39,322 bases of DNA from UMGS172 sp964424555 (GTDB taxonomy: Bacteria > Bacillota > Clostridia > Oscillospirales > Acutalibacteraceae): the NCBI GenBank assembly GCA_964424555.1, contig CAYRIX010000019.1, forward strand, positions 1 through 39,322, read 5' to 3'. The position numbers and the translations under genes were made by a program. The notes beneath the pieces are model-generated. The model saw only the letters and a program-made list of their open reading frames with translations. It was not told the DNA's origin and made no database searches. Every line of letters starts with the position of its first letter. The first letter of the stretch is position 1. Positions 1-6,990 of this stretch are shown in pieces.

Positions 1-91
1 TACTTAAGAATAAAGCATAATGGGAATTTTTACCACGAACTACAGTTCTAAATTTAAAAAATTTTAACATTACAGTAAAGGTCTATGAAGC

Positions 92-122
92 TGACTAACA
101 TCTGACTAACTTTTTGACTAAC
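92..122. repeat. Three direct repeats of TGACTAAC
   Basis: The octamer TGACTAAC occurs at 92-99, 103-110 and 115-122, so the copies start 11 and 12 bases apart, about one helical turn. They lie in an AT-rich stretch without a gene (1-178). Regular helical spacing suits a protein-binding array, but no bound factor or promoter is evident, and chance in AT-rich DNA is possible. Confidence 0.4.
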
Positions 123-179
123 AAATATTAACTTTAATTAACATTTCTTTACAATTCAAAAGTAGAAAAATAAATAATA

Positions 180-226
180 AAAAACCCCGCAACCCTTGAA
201 AACACTAGGGGAACGGGGCTTTTTAT
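180..226 (-). terminator. Rho-independent terminator after tRNA-Thr
   Basis: A hairpin with outer arms CCCCG/CGGGG and a partly paired inner stem (CCCT/AGGG) is flanked by an A run on the left and a T run on the right. Read on the minus strand it ends in a T run straight after the tRNA gene, so it most likely ends the tRNA transcript. It could also work on the plus strand. Confidence 0.75.
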
Positions 227-228
227 AT

Positions 229-304
229 TGGAGCTGTTAGGCAGACTCGAACTGCCGACCTCATCCTTACCAAGGATGTGCTCTACCACCTGAGCCATAA
301 CAGC
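229..304 (-). tRNA. tRNA-Thr (anticodon GGU)
   Basis: The minus strand folds into a standard cloverleaf of 76 nt. The acceptor stem is GCTGTTA/TAACAGC, the anticodon stem CATCC/GGATG encloses the loop TTGGTAA with anticodon GGT, and the T arm contains TTCGAGT. The 3' CCA is encoded. The gene lies downstream of nrdR on the same strand but has its own promoter, and a terminator follows directly. Confidence 0.95.
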
Positions 305-323
305 ATCGCTGACAACGTTATGT

Positions 324-352
324 ATTTTACTATAATATCACCACGTTGTCAA
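324..352 (-). promoter_or_regulatory. Promoter of tRNA-Thr
   Basis: On the minus strand a perfect -35 TTGACA (352-347) is followed after 17 bases by TAAAAT (329-324), which puts the start site just upstream of the tRNA 5' end. The promoter sits between the nrdR stop and the tRNA. An inverted repeat (311-318 and 343-350) overlaps the -35 box and the predicted start site. Confidence 0.8.
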
Positions 353-384
353 GAACTTTTTTCAAAAATTCAAAAAATAATTGC

Positions 385-840
385 TTATTTGTCGTTAAGC
401 AATTTGTTGAGCTCTTCCATAAATGTGCTGAGGTCCTTAAACTGACGGTAAACGCTGGCAAAGCGCACATAAGCGACCTCGTCAAGGCCTTTAAGCTTCT
501 CCATAACAAGCTCTCCGATGGCATCGCTTGTGACCTCACGGTCGAGCGAGTTCTGAAGCTTTACTTCAATATCGTCCACTGCACGCTCGATATCGTTTAT
601 TGAAACAGGACGCTTTTCACAAGCCTTAAGCATACCGTTTATCAGCTTGTCACGGTTAAATACCTCACGTGACTTATCCTTTTTGATAACGATAATGGGC
701 AGGCTCTCGATGATCTCGTATGTAGTAAAACGCTTCTGACATTTTAAGCATTCTCTCCTGCGGCGGATACGCTCGCCCTCATCGGTAGGACGGGAGTCAA
801 TAACCTTGCTTTCTTCAAATGAGCAATACGGACACTTCAT
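385..840 (-). CDS. nrdR: NrdR transcriptional repressor
   Basis: This is the 151-residue NrdR repressor, a zinc- and ATP/dATP-binding regulator that controls ribonucleotide reductase genes according to nucleotide pools. Residues 3-34 form the N-terminal zinc ribbon (C3, C6, C31, C34) with the basic stretch RIRRRRE, and an ATP-cone domain follows from about residue 46 to 136. Length is normal for the family. I chose ATG at 840 because AGGAG lies eight bases upstream; an in-frame GTG at 849 would overlap that site. No ribonucleotide reductase gene lies in the window, so its targets are elsewhere. The gene is divergent from the cyclophilin operon. Confidence 0.95.
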   Translation of the reverse strand: MKCPYCSFEESKVIDSRPTDEGERIRRRRECLKCQKRFTTYEIIESLPIIVIKKDKSREVFNRDKLINGMLKACEKRPVSINDIERAVDDIEVKLQNSLDREVTSDAIGELVMEKLKGLDEVAYVRFASVYRQFKDLSTFMEELNKLLNDK

Positions 841-881
841 TTTTACCACTCCTAAAAGAGTATTTTGTGCTTGTTTTATTC

Positions 882-910
882 AGTATACTATAAATGTTGT
901 GATTTAACAA
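882..910 (-). promoter_or_regulatory. Probable nrdR promoter
   Basis: On the minus strand TTGTTA (910-905) and TATACT (887-882) are separated by 17 bases, upstream of the AGGAG and ATG of nrdR. I found no clear NrdR box here, so autoregulation is not supported by sequence. Confidence 0.6.
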
Positions 911-924
911 GAAAAAAATATATA

Positions 925-968
925 ATTTACAATTTGTTGTTGTAAATTGCTTAAAAATCTAGTAAAAT
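925..968 (+). promoter_or_regulatory. Probable cyclophilin operon promoter with dyad
   Basis: TTGTAA (940-945) and TAAAAT (963-968) are 17 bases apart upstream of the first cyclophilin gene. A perfect dyad, ATTTACAA (925-932) and TTGTAAAT (940-947) with a 7-base gap, overlaps the -35 box and could be an operator. The dyad and hexamers are visible; regulation is inferred. Confidence 0.5.
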
Positions 969-1023
969 AATACTCGTAAAGATAAAATAGGCTTATTGTG
1001 AGCCTTATGAAAGGAAAATATAT

Positions 1024-1620
1024 ATGAGTTTTAATCAGTTGGACAAGCCTCAGGCTGGTGAAGTCGTTGCCGTTATGCACACAACGATGGGTGATATTTC
1101 TATCCGTCTTTTTAAAGACAAGGTTGAGCGTACTGTAACGAATTTTGTCGAGCTTTCTAAAAAGGGCTATTATGACGGACTTATCTTCCACCGTGTTATC
1201 AAGGATTTTATGATTCAGGGTGGCGACCCCACAGGCACAGGCTGTGGCGGAGAGAGCATCTACGGTGAGAAGTTCGAGGACGAGTTTGACCCCGATCTTC
1301 ACAACATCAAGGGTGCTTTATCGATGGCCAATGCAGGCCCTAATACCAACGGCAGTCAGTTCTTTATCGTGCAGGCCTCCGAGGTTCCCGAGGGCATGCT
1401 TGAGCAGATGAGAGGCATGGCAGACCGAGGCTTTCCTGAGAATACTGTTAAGGCTTATGAAACCTTGGGCGGTACACCGTGGCTTGATTTCAGACATTCG
1501 GTTTTTGGTCAGGTTTTTGAGGGAATGGATGTTGTTGATGCTATCGCCAATGTCAAGACCAACGGCGCAGACCGTCCCATAGAGGATGTTAAAATAGTCT
1601 CTATCGATATTAAAGAATAA
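1024..1620 (+). CDS. Cyclophilin-type peptidyl-prolyl cis-trans isomerase (cytosolic)
   Basis: This 198-residue protein should catalyse cis-trans isomerisation of peptide bonds before proline in the cytoplasm. The cyclophilin fold is clear from TNFVELSKKGYYDG, FHRVIKDFMIQGGDP, the MANAGPNTNGSQFFI core and HSVFGQV near the C-terminus. About 40 residues are inserted between the GSQFFI and HSVFGQV strands compared with minimal bacterial cyclophilins. There is no signal peptide. An AAAGGA site precedes the ATG. It is first in a run of five plus-strand genes, 18 bases before a lipoprotein paralogue, which suggests co-transcription. Confidence 0.93.
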   Translation: MSFNQLDKPQAGEVVAVMHTTMGDISIRLFKDKVERTVTNFVELSKKGYYDGLIFHRVIKDFMIQGGDPTGTGCGGESIYGEKFEDEFDPDLHNIKGALSMANAGPNTNGSQFFIVQASEVPEGMLEQMRGMADRGFPENTVKAYETLGGTPWLDFRHSVFGQVFEGMDVVDAIANVKTNGADRPIEDVKIVSIDIKE

Positions 1621-1638
1621 TGGTTTAAGGAGAAAAAC

Positions 1639-2658
1639 ATGAGAAAGATTCTTAGTATTCTGCTTGTACTTGTTTTAAGCCTTGGTCTCGTTGCTTGCGG
1701 CGGTGATGACTCTTCAAGCACCTCGAGCGTCGGTGACAACATCGGTTCAACAATGGGAAAACTACCCGATAATCCACCGACAAAGCCCTCTGCAGTTGCA
1801 GTGGGTGAGAACGGTTCAAGAACCGAGGATGAGGTCGGTTTTCAGCTTGAGCTTCCTGAAATTGGTGAGAAGATAGCTGTTTTTGAGACCTCTAAGGGTG
1901 ACATCTATATGCGCTTGTTCCCTGACAGTGCACCCATTACCGTTACCAATTTTGTCGGTCTTATTGAGGCGGGTTATTATAACGGTATTACCTTCCACCG
2001 TGTTATCGACGGATTTATGATCCAAGGCGGTGACCCCGAGGGCACAGGTATGGGAGGCGAAAGTGTTTGGGGCACAAGCTTTGAGGATGAATTTAACGCA
2101 AACCTTCTCAACATCCGCGGTTCGCTTTCGATGGCCAACTCGGGCACTAATACCAACGGCAGCCAGTTCTTTATCAATCAGGCAAGTGACCCTGTAAGCA
2201 AGGTCAACTACAACTACGAAACCATCTATAATAGCTATGTCAGCAGCTACGGCGACCAGATAAAGGCCGAGTATGAACAGTACAAGTCTCAGCTTACCGA
2301 TTATGCTGATGCCGATGCCTACATGAAGGCTGTTATTGACATGAACATAGGAAAATCTATGATATTCAGCGATGATGTTTCGGACAAGGCATGGGCACTT
2401 TATCAGAAGTACGGCGGAAACATTCATCTCGACGGCGCTTTCAAGCGTGGTTACGGCGGTCATTCTGTATTCGCTCAGGTATTCTCCGGAATGAGTGTGG
2501 TAGATGCTATTGCTGCTGTAGATGTTGATTCTTCAAGCAAGCCGCTTGAGGATGTCATCATTACTAAGGCTTATACGACTACGGTCACCGAAGAGATACT
2601 TGCTCTTGCTGACCCTGTTGAAGACGAAGACGAAACGGGCATAGTCGTACCTAATTGA
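1639..2658 (+). CDS. Lipoprotein cyclophilin-type peptidyl-prolyl isomerase
   Basis: This 339-residue protein is a surface-anchored prolyl isomerase, likely assisting folding of exported proteins. The N-terminus is a lipoprotein signal (hydrophobic residues 4-18, lipobox LVAC with the Cys at about 20), followed by a Ser/Thr-rich, Pro-containing linker to about residue 70. The cyclophilin domain then starts, with TNFVGLIEAGYYNG, FHRVIDGFMIQGGDP and TNGSQFFINQ. A Tyr/Asp-rich stretch of about 100 residues interrupts the domain before HSVFAQVFSGM. The C-terminus is acidic. The Shine-Dalgarno AAGGAG precedes ATG. It probably arose by duplication of its neighbour and differs in location and insert. 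Confidence 0.92.
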   Translation: MRKILSILLVLVLSLGLVACGGDDSSSTSSVGDNIGSTMGKLPDNPPTKPSAVAVGENGSRTEDEVGFQLELPEIGEKIAVFETSKGDIYMRLFPDSAPITVTNFVGLIEAGYYNGITFHRVIDGFMIQGGDPEGTGMGGESVWGTSFEDEFNANLLNIRGSLSMANSGTNTNGSQFFINQASDPVSKVNYNYETIYNSYVSSYGDQIKAEYEQYKSQLTDYADADAYMKAVIDMNIGKSMIFSDDVSDKAWALYQKYGGNIHLDGAFKRGYGGHSVFAQVFSGMSVVDAIAAVDVDSSSKPLEDVIITKAYTTTVTEEILALADPVEDEDETGIVVPN

Positions 2659-2675
2659 TTTAAGGAGGAGTTTTT

Positions 2676-3554
2676 ATGAAGGGTATAATTCTTGCAGGCG
2701 GCTCAGGCACACGCCTTTATCCTTTGACCATGGTGACCTCAAAACAGCTTTTGCCTGTTTATGACAAGCCCATGATATACTATCCGCTGTCAACTCTGAT
2801 GCTGGCAGGTATCAAGGATATACTGATTATCTCAACGCCTACCGATCTTCCCAATTTCGAGCGTTTGCTCGGTAACGGTGAGGCCTTTGGCATCAATCTT
2901 TCCTATAAGGTACAGCCCTCTCCCGACGGACTTGCTCAGGCGTTTTTACTCGGAGAGGAGTTTATAGCAGGGGATAGCTGCGCAATGGTTTTGGGCGACA
3001 ATATTTTCTATGGTCATGGTTTCCCCAAGACCTTGAAGCAGGCCGCACAAAAACAACACGGCGCTACTGTTTTCGGTTACTATGTTACCGACCCCGAGCG
3101 CTTCGGAATAGTTGAGTTTGACGAGAACGGTAAGGCCGTTTCGATCGAAGAAAAGCCTAAGAATCCTAAGTCAAACTATTGTGTAACAGGCCTGTATTTT
3201 TATGATAACCGAGTCTGTGATTTTGCTAAGCAGATAAAACCGTCTGCCCGTGGAGAGCTTGAGATAACCGACCTTAATAAGATGTATTTAGAGGACGGAA
3301 CGCTTGATGTTATTACCTTGGGCCGTGGCTTTGCGTGGCTTGATACAGGCACTGTGGATGCACTCAGCGAGGCTTCCGAGTACATAAAGGTTGTTGAGAC
3401 ACGTCAGTCGGTTAAGATCGCCGCCGTTGAAGAGATTGCATATGAAAATGGCTGGATAACCAAGGAAAAGCTGCTTGAATCGGCCGCTAAGTACGGTAAA
3501 TCCCCTTATGGCGAGCATCTCAAAAATGTTGCTGACGGTAAATTCAAACATTGA
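2676..3554 (+). CDS. rfbA: Glucose-1-phosphate thymidylyltransferase
   Basis: This 292-residue enzyme joins dTTP and glucose 1-phosphate to give dTDP-glucose, the first step of dTDP-L-rhamnose synthesis. The N-terminal nucleotide-binding loop GGSGTRLYPLT (8-18) and the following SKQLLPVYDKPMIYYPLS are typical of RmlA/RfbA, as are the GDNIFYG and EEKPKNPKS segments. Length is normal. AAGGAGG precedes the ATG, 17 bases after the lipoprotein gene. The other rml genes (rmlB, C, D) are not in this window. Its stop overlaps the start of a glycosyltransferase gene, which suggests a role in making a rhamnose-containing surface polymer (inference). Confidence 0.93.
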   Translation: MKGIILAGGSGTRLYPLTMVTSKQLLPVYDKPMIYYPLSTLMLAGIKDILIISTPTDLPNFERLLGNGEAFGINLSYKVQPSPDGLAQAFLLGEEFIAGDSCAMVLGDNIFYGHGFPKTLKQAAQKQHGATVFGYYVTDPERFGIVEFDENGKAVSIEEKPKNPKSNYCVTGLYFYDNRVCDFAKQIKPSARGELEITDLNKMYLEDGTLDVITLGRGFAWLDTGTVDALSEASEYIKVVETRQSVKIAAVEEIAYENGWITKEKLLESAAKYGKSPYGEHLKNVADGKFKH

Positions 3555-4588
3555 CACCCGATATTAGCGTGATTCTTTGCGCATACAATGCCGCTGATAC
3601 TCTCGGAGATGCGGTGCGCTCGGTTTTGGGGCAGACGCAAAGAAACATAGAACTGATAATAGTGAACGACGGCTCGTGTGATGGAACGCCGGCCGTTGCC
3701 TCGCAATTCTGCCAAAATGACCCAAGGGTCAGGCTGGTCAATATAGAAAACGGCGGCTTAAGCAACGCTCGCAATGTTGGAATGTCAATGGCCGTGGGTG
3801 AGTTTATCGCTTTTTGCGATGCTGACGATACGCTTGATAGCATGGCCTTTGAGACCATGCTTGATGCTGTCCGACAGGACGGTACTGATATGGTCATGTG
3901 TGGCTATCATCATGATACTAAACGTGCCGACGGTACGGTCAGTACGGTAGAAATTTATGAGCCTAAAGCCGTATACACCACTCGTCAGGAGCTGTTTCGG
4001 GGTATTGTGGGGCTTAAATCAAAGTTTATTTTTGATGCAAGCTGGAATAAGCTGTTCAGACGCAGTGTTATCACTGAAAACGGACTTACAATGCAGGTGG
4101 GAGAGCTGTTTGAGGATACGGCTTTTGTGCTGTCGTTTCTTGAGTGTTCGCCAAAGGTCTCTGTTTTGCCTGATTGTTTCTATCATTATGTTCAAAGACC
4201 GAATGGCAGTATTACTAAAAAGTATGACTCACGAAAGCTTGGCGATCTAAAAAAAAGGTATGTTCAGTTGGCTGAGTTTACGGCTGATGCCGAAGAAACG
4301 GTCAGACAGTTTGTTGACCTCTATTATGTGAAAAATGTTTTTTCTGCTTTGGCAAACTCCTATGATGATAAGAAAATGTCGGGTGCACAGCGAAAGCAAC
4401 TGATGGCGGCAGAATTCAATAACCAAGACTTTAAAAGATGCGCCGAAAATGCTAAGGGGTCAAGCAGGGCGGACAAGCTGACAGCGACGGTGGCAAGATT
4501 TAGCTTTGTATGGCCCAAAAGGCTTTATTGCCGTGCTGTGCATTTTATGAAAACACGTGCGTCGGCCACCTTTGCAAAAATCAAATAA
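3551..4588 (+). CDS. Family 2 glycosyltransferase
   Basis: This 345-residue GT-A fold glycosyltransferase should move a sugar from a nucleotide-sugar donor to a glycan or lipid-linked acceptor at the inner membrane face. It starts with ISVILCAYNAADTL, has the donor-site segment NDGSCDGT and the DxD-like CDADDT, and a family-typical FEDTAF motif in the middle. The start is a TTG at 3551 overlapping the rfbA TGA by four bases. A later GTG at 3569 would cut into the first beta strand, so I prefer the TTG. The Shine-Dalgarno site is weak, consistent with translational coupling. Donor and acceptor cannot be told from sequence. Confidence 0.88.
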   Translation: MTPDISVILCAYNAADTLGDAVRSVLGQTQRNIELIIVNDGSCDGTPAVASQFCQNDPRVRLVNIENGGLSNARNVGMSMAVGEFIAFCDADDTLDSMAFETMLDAVRQDGTDMVMCGYHHDTKRADGTVSTVEIYEPKAVYTTRQELFRGIVGLKSKFIFDASWNKLFRRSVITENGLTMQVGELFEDTAFVLSFLECSPKVSVLPDCFYHYVQRPNGSITKKYDSRKLGDLKKRYVQLAEFTADAEETVRQFVDLYYVKNVFSALANSYDDKKMSGAQRKQLMAAEFNNQDFKRCAENAKGSSRADKLTATVARFSFVWPKRLYCRAVHFMKTRASATFAKIK

Positions 4589-4612
4589 TAAATATATGAA
4601 GGAGACGAAGCT

Positions 4613-5593
4613 ATGATCTCGGTAGTTATTGCCACATACAATGGTGAAAAATATATCGAAGCACAGCTTCGTTCTGTTTTGTCACAAACTTTATCGGCCG
4701 ATGAGGTGCTGATTTTTGATGACGGCTCGACCGATAATACGGTCGATACAGTCAACCGTTTTATTGCTTCAAATGATTGCCACGGCTGGCAACTGATACA
4801 GAATAAGGAAAACAAGGGATATTGCCGAAACTTCCTCGAGGGGGTATTAAGCACCAAGGGCGATATGATATTCCTTTGCGATCAAGACGACGTATGGCAT
4901 CCCGAAAAGCTGGAACTAATGGCAATGGCCATGAAGGAGGACCAAGACCTTAAGGCCTTATGCTGTGCATGCGAGCTTATTGACCAAGACGGCAACACTC
5001 TGCATCAAGCCAATAATATAGGTGTGCTTTTTTCTAAAAACGACGGCAGCATCACAGCTTTTGAGCCTGAACAATTTGTCGGCAGGTCATTTATCAGAGG
5101 CTGCTCGGTTGGATTTAAAAGGGAGCTTTTGGCTCTTTTGGCACCGTTGGAACTTAACGGCCTTTTGTCGCATGACTGGCTGATAACCTTTACGGCGGCC
5201 TTAACGGGAAAATGCGCAGTGTTAAACCGAGTACTGATGAGCTATCGCTGTCATGGAGAAAACACCTCGTTCGGTGAGCGACAGTACGGCGAAAAGGCAT
5301 TGAAAAAGCGAGTTGAGGGAATCACAGGCTCGGTCGACGGGCATCGCTATATTTTGGACAATGCCGATTGCTATCCCAATATGACCGAAGCTTTGATAAA
5401 AAGCCTTCAAAAGCATGTGATGTTCGAAAATAAAAGGATAGAGTACCTGACTAACGGCGGAATTGTGAAATTTGTAAGGTGCGCTTTCGCAATTCGCAGT
5501 TATAAATGCTATTACGGAAGTATCGGCGGCGCCGTAAGGGTGCTTTTAGGTGATTTTTCGTACCGAAAAAATCGAAAATTCAAGTCAATATAA
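4613..5593 (+). CDS. Family 2 glycosyltransferase, rhamnosyltransferase-like
   Basis: This 326-residue GT2 enzyme has the N-terminal ISVVIATYNGEKYI strand, FDDGSTDNT for nucleotide-sugar binding, LCDQDDVWHPEKL as its DxD region, and SHDWLITF further on. The DQDDVW form is common in GT2 enzymes annotated as rhamnosyltransferases of surface polysaccharides, which fits rfbA two genes upstream, but the donor is an inference. AAGGAGA precedes the ATG, 24 bases after the preceding glycosyltransferase. There are no obvious membrane helices. The gene ends just before the pyr promoter, and no clear terminator separates the two transcription units. Confidence 0.87.
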   Translation: MISVVIATYNGEKYIEAQLRSVLSQTLSADEVLIFDDGSTDNTVDTVNRFIASNDCHGWQLIQNKENKGYCRNFLEGVLSTKGDMIFLCDQDDVWHPEKLELMAMAMKEDQDLKALCCACELIDQDGNTLHQANNIGVLFSKNDGSITAFEPEQFVGRSFIRGCSVGFKRELLALLAPLELNGLLSHDWLITFTAALTGKCAVLNRVLMSYRCHGENTSFGERQYGEKALKKRVEGITGSVDGHRYILDNADCYPNMTEALIKSLQKHVMFENKRIEYLTNGGIVKFVRCAFAIRSYKCYYGSIGGAVRVLLGDFSYRKNRKFKSI

Positions 5594-5606
5594 TGCGTCC
5601 TCGCTC

Positions 5607-5635
5607 TTGACAAACACACTTGGTTGTGGTAATAT
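5607..5635 (+). promoter_or_regulatory. pyr operon promoter
   Basis: TTGACA (5607-5612) and TAATAT (5630-5635) are separated by 17 bases. The predicted start near 5642 gives a leader of about 90 nt before the pyrC start codon, and that leader contains the attenuator listed next. Confidence 0.85.
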
Positions 5636-5641
5636 ATTTAA

Positions 5642-5719
5642 AATAAATCTTTGAGGCTTTGCGCCGGCAAGATTTTGAGAACGTTTTTCGAAGCCTTGCC
5701 AACGGTGGCAGGGCTTTTT
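5642..5719 (+). promoter_or_regulatory. Transcription attenuator of the pyr operon, PyrR-like
   Basis: The leader can form an intrinsic terminator, GCCTTGCC (5693-5700) pairing with GGCAGGGC (5707-5714), followed by five T residues just before the pyrC ribosome binding site. A competing stem pairs 5652-5661 with 5689-5698 (core AGGCTT/AAGCCT) and would destroy it. A third hairpin, AAATCTT with AAGATTT around TTGAGGCT, would sequester the antiterminator. The TGAGGCT...GCAAG elements resemble the PyrR-binding loop known from Bacillus pyr leaders (consensus recalled as ARUCCNGNGAGGYU), with one base fewer. High UMP would then favour termination. No pyrR gene is in the window. Confidence 0.7.
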
Positions 5720-5733
5720 ATAAGGAGAAAACA

Positions 5734-6945
5734 ATGAGCATAACCCTCAAGAATTGTCTTGAATACATTAGCGGCACATTCAAAAAAACCGACGAGAGAC
5801 AAATCGTTTCCAACGGTAGCGGTGCCGCTATTTCTATTTCTAATGGTATTGTTTTTCCGGCTTTTTGTGATGTACATGTACATCTTCGAGAGCCGGGATT
5901 TTTTTATAAGGAGACCATAAAGTCGGGGACTGCCGCTGCTGCAAGGGGCGGCTATACCGATGTGTTCTCGATGCCCAACTTAAATCCTGTGCCCGACAGT
6001 GTTGAGAATCTAAAGCAGCAGTTGGATATAATTGAACGGGATGCTTGCATCCGTGTTCACCCTTATGCCGCTATTACCGTGGGGCAAATGGGTGAGAAGC
6101 TGTCTGATATTGACGGTCTGGCATCCATTGCCGCCGCCTTTTCGGATGACGGCAAAGGTGTTCAGGATAGGGAAATGATGCGTTTGGCGATGCTCAAGGC
6201 TAAAGAGCACGATATGATAATCGCCGCACACTGTGAAGACAATTCGTTGCTTTTCGGCGGTTATGTTCACGACGGCGAATACGCCAAGGCCCACGGTCAC
6301 AAGGGTATTTGCAGTGAAAGTGAATGGGGCCCGATTAAGCGAGATATTGAGCTATTGAAGGAAACCGAATGTAAATACCACGTCTGCCATGTATCCACTA
6401 AGGAAAGCGTTGAGCTGATACGCAAAGCGAAGGCTGAGGGTGTGGATATTACCTGCGAAACGGGACCACATTATCTTGTACTTGATGACAGCTGTTTGCA
6501 GGAGGACGGACGTTTTAAAATGAATCCGCCGTTGCGAAGCGTCGAGGACAGGCTGGCCTTGCTTGAGGGTATCAAGGACGGAACTATCGACATGATCGCT
6601 ACCGACCATGCACCTCACAGTGCGGAGGAAAAGGGAAGAGGTCTTGAAAAGAGCCTTATGGGTGTTGTTGGCCTCGAAACGGCCTTCCCCGTAATGTATA
6701 CCGAGCTTGTGAAGAAGGGCGTCATCACACTTGAAAAGTTGGTTGAACTGATGGCGATAAATCCGAGAAAGCGTTTCGGCTTGCCCGAGACGGAGGACAT
6801 ATGCGTCTTTAACGTTAACGAGGAATATACAATAGACCCTGAGGAGTTTGCAACAATGGGCAGAAGTACGCCGTTTGCGGGAAGACGTGTTTACGGTAAA
6901 TGTCTGCTGACGGTATGTGACGGCAAGGTCGTGTACAAGGCTTAA
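5734..6945 (+). CDS. pyrC: Dihydroorotase
   Basis: This 403-residue amidohydrolase cyclises carbamoyl-aspartate to dihydroorotate, step three of UMP synthesis. The metal site begins with H48 and H50 in DVHVHLREPG. The conserved SDDGKGV, AHCED, CHVSTKES and ATDHAPHS segments follow in order, as in class I dihydroorotases. AAGGAG (5722-5727) sets the ATG at 5734; an in-frame TTG at 5659 lies in the attenuator leader and has no ribosome binding site. It is the first gene of the pyr operon, unlike Bacillus subtilis, where pyrB and pyrC follow pyrR and pyrP. Confidence 0.96.
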   Translation: MSITLKNCLEYISGTFKKTDERQIVSNGSGAAISISNGIVFPAFCDVHVHLREPGFFYKETIKSGTAAAARGGYTDVFSMPNLNPVPDSVENLKQQLDIIERDACIRVHPYAAITVGQMGEKLSDIDGLASIAAAFSDDGKGVQDREMMRLAMLKAKEHDMIIAAHCEDNSLLFGGYVHDGEYAKAHGHKGICSESEWGPIKRDIELLKETECKYHVCHVSTKESVELIRKAKAEGVDITCETGPHYLVLDDSCLQEDGRFKMNPPLRSVEDRLALLEGIKDGTIDMIATDHAPHSAEEKGRGLEKSLMGVVGLETAFPVMYTELVKKGVITLEKLVELMAINPRKRFGLPETEDICVFNVNEEYTIDPEEFATMGRSTPFAGRRVYGKCLLTVCDGKVVYKA

Positions 6946-6990
6946 TAGTTTTTAAAGCGAATTTGACATAGATTTTTGGAGGAATGTAAA

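Noticed and set aside
5659..5733. Longer N-terminus for dihydroorotase from a TTG at 5659
   Set aside because: It would translate the attenuator hairpins and lacks a ribosome binding site, while AAGGAG sits before ATG 5734.
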